Below, one piece after another: positions 1 through 5,528 of a stretch of DNA of 6,209 nt. The stretch is from Pirellulaceae bacterium (lineage in GTDB: Bacteria > Planctomycetota > Planctomycetia > Pirellulales > Pirellulaceae). Positions within the stretch are counted from its first letter, which is position 1, and every line of letters starts with the position of its first letter. The position numbers and the translations under genes are program-made. Location of the stretch: the NCBI GenBank assembly GCA_013002105.1, contig JABDKS010000801.1:1-6209 (forward strand), written 5' to 3'. The notes beneath the pieces were generated by a model that saw only the letters and a program-made list of their open reading frames with translations, did no database searches and was not told the DNA's origin.

Positions 1-34
1 AACCAACACAAAGTCCCTTCCTAAATCCCCGTAA

Positions 35-51
35 TGTTCGCGGAGCGAACA
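35..51. repeat. Perfect 7-bp inverted repeat (hairpin) at the binding-protein start
   Basis: TGTTCGC, a GGA loop, then GCGAACA form a perfect 7-bp stem ending 6 bases before the ATG at 58. If translation began at the ATG at 34, this element would be read as residues 1-6. From memory, similar TTCGCGGAGCGAA hairpins recur close to gene starts in Rhodopirellula-type genomes, which would make it a dispersed palindromic or leader element rather than coding sequence. That recurrence is not verified here. It could also be an mRNA leader structure affecting translation. Confidence 0.55.
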
Positions 52-57
52 ACGACT

Positions 58-1572
58 ATGAACCGAATCTTACTTTTCTTTGTTGCGTCGATGGTCCTGT
101 TTGCGGGACTCGCTTACTGGTTGTTTCGTGGTGATCGCGCTGATCGTATTGCTGCGGCGAGCGGCAACCAGCCTTTGGTACTATTTTGCGCTGCCAGCAA
201 TCAGGCAGTCATGGAATCGATCCGAAGCGATTATGAAACCGAATTTGAACGATCCATTCAAATTCAATACGGGCCCTCGCAAACATTGCTGTCATCGCTT
301 GAAGTCAGCGAACTGGGTGACCTTTATCTGCCAGCCGACGACGGCTATTTAGAAATGGCTGCGGAAAAAGGATTGGTCGATGAGATCATTCCGATCGCCA
401 GCATGCAGGCGGTCATTGCTGTCGCCAAAGGCAATCCAAAAAACATCCAGTCCTTCGACGACCTACTCCGCAAAGACGTTCGGTTCATTCAAGCCAATCC
501 CGACACGGCAGCGGTTGGAAAATTGGCCCGAAGACTCCTGAAGCAGGCAGACTTGTGGGACAAACTGGACGCGGTCACGACCGCCTACCACACCACCGTC
601 ACCGACGTGGCGCGTGATATCGAAGTCGGTGCCGCTGATGCGGGTATTGTATTTGACGCTGTCCTGCATACGTACGACAACGCCGAATACGTTGAACTGC
701 CGGAATTCATCGGCGCCAAGGCGAACACATCGGTCGGTGTGGTGTCCTCGACGAAAAACACGCAAGCCGCGCTGCATTTCGCTCGTTATGTCGCCGCCAA
801 AGATCGCGGACAAAAACGCTATCAGCAGTTCGGCTTTCGTTCCGAAGGAAAAGATCTATGGAGCAGCGTTCCCGAGTTGAATATTTTTGCCGGTTCGATG
901 CTTCGACCGGCGATCGAAGACACGATTGCGGCGTTCGAGCAACGCGAAGGAATCCGAGTCAACCGCGTCTACAACGGTTGCGGCATCCTGGTTGGCCAGA
1001 TCAAAGCCGGCCAACATCCCGATGCCTACTTTGCATGCGACACCGAGTTCATGAACCAAGTGGCCGATCTTTTCCCCCAGCCTGTCCCTGTCTCCGAAAA
1101 CGAACTGGTGATCCTGGTACAAAAAGGGAACCCGCATAAAATCGGTTCGCTGCGGGACCTATCACGTCCCGGTTTGCGAGTCGGTGTGGGGCACGAAAAA
1201 CAGTGCGCGATGGGATGGATCACTCAAAACACGTTTCGTGAAGGAGGCGTGCAGAAAGAGGTCATGGCCAACGTGACCGTGCAAACGCCAACCGGCGACA
1301 TGCTGGTCAACCAATTGCAGACCGGATCCCTGGATGCCGCCGTTGCCTACTTAAGCAACGCGGCGGGTGCGGGCGATTCATTGGATGCGATTGAAATCCA
1401 AGACATCGATTGCAGCACCGCCACCCAACCTTGGGCAGTCGCCACCGACTCGAAGTATCCTGAGACGGCCAGTCGACTTTTCAAGAAAATTTGCTCGGCC
1501 GATTCTCAAGACGTGTTCGCCGCAGAAGGGTTTCGCTGGAAGGTCGGCACGCTGCGAACAGTGGCCCCGTGA
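58..1572 (+). CDS. Tandem double-domain ABC solute-binding protein, ModA/WtpA-like (molybdate/tungstate-type oxyanion)
   Basis: Captures a solute outside the cytoplasmic membrane and delivers it to the permease encoded next. From the ATG at 58 the protein has 504 residues, about twice a normal ModA (about 250). An N-terminal hydrophobic segment (residues 4-23) with no lipobox Cys is a signal peptide or an uncleaved anchor. Two periplasmic-binding domains follow. Domain 1 is about 39-262 (LVLFCAASNQ start, GDLYLPAD, GIVFDA). Domain 2 is about 273-497 (LNIFAGSMLRP start, YNGCGILVGQI, PDAYFACD). Both repeat the pattern VI.V.KGNP..I.S..DL.R (KGNP at 124-127 and 356-359), showing an internal duplication. 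An in-frame ATG at 34 adds 8 residues encoded by a perfect hairpin. I prefer 58 because the hydrophobic segment follows directly and a GGAG lies 12 bases upstream, although neither start has a good ribosome binding site. Oxyanion specificity is inferred from family resemblance. Domain 2 has Cys (308) where family members usually have Ser. Confidence 0.85.
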   Translation: MNRILLFFVASMVLFAGLAYWLFRGDRADRIAAASGNQPLVLFCAASNQAVMESIRSDYETEFERSIQIQYGPSQTLLSSLEVSELGDLYLPADDGYLEMAAEKGLVDEIIPIASMQAVIAVAKGNPKNIQSFDDLLRKDVRFIQANPDTAAVGKLARRLLKQADLWDKLDAVTTAYHTTVTDVARDIEVGAADAGIVFDAVLHTYDNAEYVELPEFIGAKANTSVGVVSSTKNTQAALHFARYVAAKDRGQKRYQQFGFRSEGKDLWSSVPELNIFAGSMLRPAIEDTIAAFEQREGIRVNRVYNGCGILVGQIKAGQHPDAYFACDTEFMNQVADLFPQPVPVSENELVILVQKGNPHKIGSLRDLSRPGLRVGVGHEKQCAMGWITQNTFREGGVQKEVMANVTVQTPTGDMLVNQLQTGSLDAAVAYLSNAAGAGDSLDAIEIQDIDCSTATQPWAVATDSKYPETASRLFKKICSADSQDVFAAEGFRWKVGTLRTVAP

Positions 1573-1598
1573 GCACTCGCGGCCCCGTGACCGCTCGC
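1563..1598. repeat. 18-bp imperfect tandem duplication spanning a stop codon
   Basis: GGCCCCGTGAGCACTCGC (1563-1580) is followed directly by GGCCCCGTGACCGCTCGC (1581-1598), 16 of 18 identical. A third start of the unit (GGCCCCC) begins at 1599 and decays. The TGA in the first unit is the stop codon of the binding-protein gene (1570-1572). The second unit repeats it in the same frame, because the unit length is a multiple of three. A slippage duplication is the simplest explanation. Confidence 0.75.
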
Positions 1599-1661
1599 GG
1601 CCCCCACCAACGCTGCTCTGATCTATAGTATTCGCTTTCGATCTCGTTTGCCCAAATCGTA
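1573..1661 (+). other. Intergenic gap between binding-protein and permease genes
   Basis: Eighty-nine bases separate the first gene from the permease gene. The left part holds the G+C-rich tandem duplication. The right part is more A+T-rich and contains TATAGT (1624-1629), which resembles a -10 box but has no -35 partner at normal spacing. No convincing terminator hairpin with a T-run is present, so read-through from the first gene is plausible and a separate promoter is possible but unsupported. No Shine-Dalgarno sequence precedes the permease ATG. Confidence 0.4.
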
Positions 1662-2516
1662 ATGCCACCCGACGAAACGTCCTCGCCGCGCGAATCACCG
1701 ATCCGGCGACGACGCAGTGAGGCGCCGTTCTTCCTGGTGATGGGCGGAATCTCCGCCTGCTTTATTTTGTTAATCGTCTTGTTGCTCGCAGCCGACATGA
1801 TGTTCACGTCATGGCCGGAATTCGTTGCGACGCTAGGCAAACCCGAGATTCGTGCCGCATTCGTACTCACATTAGTCACCTGCACGATGGCTGCGACCAT
1901 GTCGTTGTGGGTTGCCACGCCGCTGGGCTATCTCCTCTCACGTTACCGATTTCGCGGGCGCTGGATCATTGATACGCTCGTCGACATTCCGATCGTTTTG
2001 CCGCCGTTGGTGATTGGGTTGAGCCTCTTGATTCTGTTCCACCTACATATCGGTCAATGGCAATTGGAAACTTGGCTGCGCGATACAATTGGTTTTCCGG
2101 TCACCTATCGTTGGCCCGCTGTTGTCATCGCGCAATTTTCGGTCGCCTGCGCGTTCGCCGTCAGAACGATGCGCGTTGCGTTTGATCAAATTGACCCCCG
2201 TGCCGAAGACGTCGCCAGAACTCTGGGCTGCACACGGGCGCAGGCATTCACCAACGTAACACTCCCGCAGGCGTCGCGTGGTATGGTTGCCGCGTTCACA
2301 ATCGCATGGGCTCGAGCGTTGGGTGAGTTTGGGCCGATCTATGTGTTTGCCGGCACGACGCGAATGCGCACCGAAGTTCTTTCGACCACCGTGTTTTTGG
2401 AATTGAGCATTGGCAAATTGGACGCCGCCGTCGCGGTCTCACTGCTCATGGTGGCGATGGCGATTATCGTGCTCGTGATCCTGCGATTGCTGGGCACCGG
2501 ATTGTCGGCGTCATGA
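1662..2516 (+). CDS. modB: ABC transporter permease, ModB/CysT type (molybdate/tungstate-like)
   Basis: Integral membrane subunit that forms the translocation path, normally as a homodimer, for the solute delivered by the upstream binding protein. The 284-residue product has a positively charged cytoplasmic N-terminus (RRRR at 15-18) and about six hydrophobic segments near 22-44, 65-92, 101-126, 151-170, 205-228 and 255-278. The EAA loop that docks on the ATPase is recognisable at about 181-203: AEDVARTLG, a nine-residue spacer, then VTLPQ. The segment after it (WARALGEFGP, about 216-225) is characteristic of ModB/CysT/WtpB permeases. It is somewhat longer than a typical ModB (about 225-230) because of the charged N-terminal tail and first helix. 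The stop overlaps the start of the ATPase gene by an ATGA, implying translational coupling. Molybdate/tungstate is favoured by the ModA-like and ModC-like neighbours, but sulfate or another oxyanion cannot be excluded. Confidence 0.9.
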   Translation: MPPDETSSPRESPIRRRRSEAPFFLVMGGISACFILLIVLLLAADMMFTSWPEFVATLGKPEIRAAFVLTLVTCTMAATMSLWVATPLGYLLSRYRFRGRWIIDTLVDIPIVLPPLVIGLSLLILFHLHIGQWQLETWLRDTIGFPVTYRWPAVVIAQFSVACAFAVRTMRVAFDQIDPRAEDVARTLGCTRAQAFTNVTLPQASRGMVAAFTIAWARALGEFGPIYVFAGTTRMRTEVLSTTVFLELSIGKLDAAVAVSLLMVAMAIIVLVILRLLGTGLSAS

Positions 2517-3154
2517 TCCAATTGCAAGACATTGCGATTTCCGCTGGCGACTTTTCGCTCGACAAAGTGTCGTTCGACGTGCCAAAAGGACAGTATGCGG
2601 TCTTGATGGGTCGCACCGGCCGTGGAAAAACGACGATTCTGGAATCCATCTGTGGACTGCGAAAGCCGTCGTCTGGCAAGATCCTGGTCGATGGCATCGA
2701 CATTACCGACTGGCCACCCAGCGATCGGCAGATTGGCTATGTTCCACAAGACCTCGCGCTCTTTCCGACGTTCACCGTCCAAGGCCACCTGGAGTTCGCG
2801 TTGCGACTGCGAAAAGCGGGCGCGAAACAGATTCAACAGCGTACCGCCGAATTGGCCGAGGTCCTGGGGTTGGAGCATTTGCTGGACCGACAAATCCAGG
2901 GGCTCAGCGGTGGCGAATCACAACGCGTCGCATTGGGCCGCGCCCTATCGTTTCGTCCATCGGTACTGCTGTTGGACGAACCGCTCAGTGCGTTGGACGA
3001 AGCCACACGATCCGAGATGCAAAGGGTATTGCGAGCCGTAAAAGAAACCACTGGCGTCACAACGTTGCACGTTACCCACAGCACCGAAGAAGCCGAAGCT
3101 TTGGCCGATCGAACACTGATTCTGGAAAACGGCGTCTTGAGCGAATCAGCATAA
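2513..3154 (+). CDS. modC: ABC transporter ATP-binding protein, ModC-like, lacking a TOBE domain
   Basis: Hydrolyses ATP in the cytoplasm to drive the permease encoded just upstream. The 213-residue product contains a complete nucleotide-binding domain: Walker A GRTGRGKTT (33-41), Q-loop Gln79 in GYVPQD, signature LSGGE (131-135), Walker B VLLLDEP (151-157, catalytic Glu156), D-loop SALD (159-162) and switch His189. All catalytic residues are present, so it should be active. The chain ends about 24 residues after the switch His, so the C-terminal TOBE/Mop regulatory domain of classical ModC (about 350 residues) is missing. Walker A has Arg34 and Arg37 in positions more often filled by small residues. 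The ATG lies inside the permease stop (ATGA at 2513-2516), which fixes the start and suggests coupled translation. The symbol rests on family resemblance and context; the transported ion is inferred. Confidence 0.9.
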   Translation: MIQLQDIAISAGDFSLDKVSFDVPKGQYAVLMGRTGRGKTTILESICGLRKPSSGKILVDGIDITDWPPSDRQIGYVPQDLALFPTFTVQGHLEFALRLRKAGAKQIQQRTAELAEVLGLEHLLDRQIQGLSGGESQRVALGRALSFRPSVLLLDEPLSALDEATRSEMQRVLRAVKETTGVTTLHVTHSTEEAEALADRTLILENGVLSESA

Positions 3155-3174
3155 AGATCGCGACTGCTGGTGGA
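3155..3174. other. Short convergent junction between ATPase gene and SMP-30 fusion gene
   Basis: Only 20 bases lie between the TAA of the plus-strand ATPase gene and the TAG of the minus-strand fusion gene. I see no strong stem followed by a T-run on either strand. Any transcription terminator would have to lie within the coding ends or depend on Rho, so overlapping 3' ends of the two transcripts are likely. Confidence 0.5.
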
Positions 3175-5361
3175 CTACGGATTCCAACTGCGGCCAGGTC
3201 GGTCGACGCGAAATGTCACGATCCGTGTCGATTCGACTTCGGTGACATAGGCCGTGCATCCATCCGGTCCGCCGAAACAGATGTTCGACGGCTTTGCACC
3301 CAACGTTGGTATCTCGCGTAACACTTCGCCGGCCGGCGAAAGCTTGCAAACAACTCCTTTTCCATACCGAGTGACGTACAGATTTCCATCCACGTCGCAA
3401 CGCATCCCGTCGAACCCGTGATCGGGAAACTGTTTCAACAATCGTTTATCCGTGAGCGTCCGCTGGGCTGTGATTGTAAAGGCCCAAAGGTTTCGTTGTT
3501 TTGATTCGTTCACGTACAACGTCTTGCCGTCCGGACTCACCTCGATGCCATTGGTCGTTCCCATTTCCTTGGCCAGCAAAGTGGTGGTGCCGTCGCGATC
3601 GATTCGCCAGAGTTGCCCGGTACCGTCGGTCCAGTTGGGATCGCTTGCGTACAACGTCCCATCGTCTGCGATCGCTAAGTCATTGGGTTGATTCATGGCC
3701 GCCTGGTGAGCGTGCAGAGTGATCCCACGCGTCGCCGTATCGACACGCCAAATATTGTGCTCGGTGTAATCTGCGACAAAAAACGAACCGTCACGATCCA
3801 GCCGGATCCCGTTACCGATGCTCTTGCCCGGTAGTGCGACAAAGACTTCACCCGCACCGGTTCTGCGAACTCGTCCGATCGTTCCCTGCCGTGCGAAATT
3901 CACGACGTACAGATTCCCCTCGGCGTCGCACGCCGGACCTTCGATGCCGGACGTGAATTCGCCGCGACGGGTCAGGGCGCGTGGCGTCCAAAGCGGCTCC
4001 GGTGGCGACAAAACGATATCAGCGGAACCCCCAAATTTTGCCGGTAACGGCAGGCTTGTGAATGATTCGTCGGCGCCGGGTCGATATTGCCAACGACCGA
4101 TGAGTTGGAATTCTTTATCGCCCGACCGCAGCACTGGCGGCATCCACTTGGATCGGGTGGTCGTCGCCACCAACAAGTTCGCGTCATCCGGATTGACGTT
4201 TTCCATCAGAAATGTTCCCGGATCGGACATTCTCAACTTTTCGCCATTGCACCAAACGCTCGCGCCGGGATCGTCGACCATCAGGGTTACTGCCCGCTGC
4301 ATCCATGCCGCAGGAATTTTCACAATACATCGATAGGTCGTCGGTGTTCCGCCCACCCCGAATCCTTTTCCACCCGGCCCGCCATCCTTCCCAACACGAA
4401 TCAAATTCCAATCGTCGGCCGGAAACTCGCGTGTCGCCAGTGCACTCTTGGACGTGCCATCATCATTGGCGAATCGAAATGGCTCGCCGCCGATTAACTG
4501 ATCGCTCGTGATTGTCGGACACACGTAGCGTTCGACGTGTGAAATGATTCGCCGAGTGCCTTCGAAGTGATTGACGTACGGCCAACGTTGCGGGTTGTAC
4601 ATCGTGTCGGTCATATCCCGCATCAGAACGACGTGTTTGCCGTTGCGTGCCATTTGTCGCAAGCCGAACGGTCGTCCCAAGACACACATGTTGGTGTGCA
4701 CGCCAGTCAGAATGACGTTCTCGATCCCGTTGTCCTGTAACACGTTCCAGATCTCGTCGCCGCGATCGCTGATGTAATCCGTCTGGGTATCGATGTTGAT
4801 CATGGCGGATTGTTTTTTCCATGGCATGGCTGGATTTCGACCCAGCGATTTCAATTTCGCCGCCCACCGCGCATGCTCTTCCGGGTCGTCGTCCTCCCCA
4901 CCGTCGGATTGATCGATCGGATAGACACCGCGTTCCTCTGCGGGAATGACTGAACACCAGGACTTGGCGTCGTACGGCATGTATTCCGCGCTCGGTGTCT
5001 TTTCGGCACGCCGCCTTGCCGGATGATTTTGATACGCCGGCATGCAGTCGCTGGGCGCGTGAATGATCGTCACCCCCTGTTCCCGTGCCCATGTGATCAC
5101 CTGATTCAGCCGTGGTGCAAATTCTTCCAGCCGACGAACCGCATTGAGGCAATGGTGATAATCCCAGGTGTCGCAAACAATGATGGCGGTCCGCTTGGGC
5201 TGCCAGGATTCATTGCGCTGGGCAACCTGAAATTGACCACTCTCCAACGGAACTTCCCGCTGCGAGCGAAGCGTTAAAGTTAGATCGCCTGCCACGCCAT
5301 CATCATTGATGCCGGTCATAAGCGAGAAGAGTACGAATACGCACGAATACCGACTGAACAC
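3175..5361 (-). CDS. Exported fusion: isochorismatase-type cysteine hydrolase + beta-rich region + SMP-30/gluconolactonase-like propeller
   Basis: From the preferred GTG at 5361 the product has 728 residues. Residues 1-25 resemble a signal peptide (hydrophobic CVFVLFSLMTGI, possible cleavage after VAG), suggesting export. Residues about 57-291 are an isochorismatase-like cysteine hydrolase: Asp64 in IIVCDTWD and nucleophile Cys226 in TGVHTNMCV. An acidic stretch (DQSDGGEDDD, 151-160) lies between them. The usual catalytic Lys is not seen at its expected place (NIDTQTDYIS). Residues about 293-453 look like a beta-sandwich, possibly carbohydrate-binding; I do not recognise a family with certainty. 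Residues about 468-723 form an SMP-30/gluconolactonase/LRE-like propeller with repeated GNLYV, DGSFFVAD, DGTLYASD blades and candidate metal ligands Glu474, Asn560, Asn604 and Asp651. Substrates are unknown; lactone hydrolysis is only a family expectation. The frame stays open to 5682 but that overlaps pntB. An in-frame ATG at 5469 (764 residues) and one at 5319 (without signal peptide) are the alternatives. Confidence 0.8.
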   Translation of the reverse strand: MFSRYSCVFVLFSLMTGINDDGVAGDLTLTLRSQREVPLESGQFQVAQRNESWQPKRTAIIVCDTWDYHHCLNAVRRLEEFAPRLNQVITWAREQGVTIIHAPSDCMPAYQNHPARRRAEKTPSAEYMPYDAKSWCSVIPAEERGVYPIDQSDGGEDDDPEEHARWAAKLKSLGRNPAMPWKKQSAMINIDTQTDYISDRGDEIWNVLQDNGIENVILTGVHTNMCVLGRPFGLRQMARNGKHVVLMRDMTDTMYNPQRWPYVNHFEGTRRIISHVERYVCPTITSDQLIGGEPFRFANDDGTSKSALATREFPADDWNLIRVGKDGGPGGKGFGVGGTPTTYRCIVKIPAAWMQRAVTLMVDDPGASVWCNGEKLRMSDPGTFLMENVNPDDANLLVATTTRSKWMPPVLRSGDKEFQLIGRWQYRPGADESFTSLPLPAKFGGSADIVLSPPEPLWTPRALTRRGEFTSGIEGPACDAEGNLYVVNFARQGTIGRVRRTGAGEVFVALPGKSIGNGIRLDRDGSFFVADYTEHNIWRVDTATRGITLHAHQAAMNQPNDLAIADDGTLYASDPNWTDGTGQLWRIDRDGTTTLLAKEMGTTNGIEVSPDGKTLYVNESKQRNLWAFTITAQRTLTDKRLLKQFPDHGFDGMRCDVDGNLYVTRYGKGVVCKLSPAGEVLREIPTLGAKPSNICFGGPDGCTAYVTEVESTRIVTFRVDRPGRSWNP

Positions 5362-5435
5362 ATCATTGACCGGCGAAGGACGACTGGACGGGGAGGAAAT
5401 CCCAAATTCAAAGAATCTCAGGATTGCGGAAACCC

Positions 5436-5444
5436 AGTATATCA
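5436..5444 (-). promoter_or_regulatory. Candidate extended -10 promoter element for the SMP-30 fusion gene
   Basis: Read on the minus strand, TGATATACT matches an extended -10 (TGN followed by TATACT, five of six to TATAAT). There is no good -35 box 17 bases upstream. It lies between the pntB hairpin and the preferred GTG start at 5361 and would leave a leader of roughly 65-70 bases. If used, the ATG at 5469 would lie upstream of the transcript. Planctomycete promoter consensus is not certain, so this is tentative. Confidence 0.3.
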
Positions 5445-5483
5445 ACCGCAGCAGGTGTGATCGGTGCATAGGACTCGGAGAAC

Positions 5484-5517
5484 GCCGAACGTTCCCGTCC
5501 ACCGGGCTGCGTTCGGC
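5484..5517 (-). terminator. Hairpin just downstream of pntB, probable terminator
   Basis: On the minus strand, GCCGAACG (5517-5510) pairs perfectly with CGTTCGGC (5491-5484). Inside the 18-base loop a second stem pairs CCCG (5506-5503) with CGGG (5497-5494). The structure begins 11 bases past the pntB TAA. No T-run follows, so it is not a textbook intrinsic terminator. It may be a T-less terminator or a 3'-end-stabilising structure. Its place, between pntB and the next gene on the same strand, supports a transcription boundary. Confidence 0.5.
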
Positions 5518-5528
5518 TCGGCGGTCGG

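Larger units (their letters stand above)
5362..5528 (-). other. Region between pntB and the preferred start of the fusion gene
   Basis: This 167-base stretch contains, in minus-strand order, the pntB 3' hairpin, an in-frame ATG at 5469 and a more A+T-rich segment with an extended -10-like sequence. The fusion-gene frame is open throughout, but its translation here (for example LLRLIYWVSAILRFF) does not resemble the conserved hydrolase domain. No Shine-Dalgarno sequence precedes either the ATG at 5469 or the GTG at 5361. I read it mainly as a terminator plus promoter/leader; an N-terminal extension cannot be ruled out. Confidence 0.45.

Noticed and set aside
34..57. Extra eight residues at the start of the binding protein
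   Set aside because: They are encoded by a perfect hairpin and precede an already complete signal/anchor segment; there is no ribosome binding site for the ATG at 34.
1624..1629. TATAGT as a promoter for the permease gene
   Set aside because: There is no -35-like sequence at 16-18 bases upstream, where the sequence is a C-rich run; a single six-base match is expected by chance.
2339..2893. 184-residue open frame on the minus strand opposite permease and ATPase genes
   Set aside because: It spans the junction of two well-supported genes on the other strand and shows no coherent protein features.
3818..4336. 172-residue open frame on the plus strand opposite the fusion gene
   Set aside because: Antisense shadow of the middle and propeller regions; Pro-, Ser- and Arg-rich with no family features and no start signals.
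4463..5176. 237-residue open frame on the minus strand inside the fusion gene
   Set aside because: It is an Arg- and His-rich out-of-frame reading of the conserved hydrolase domain, with no recognisable motif.
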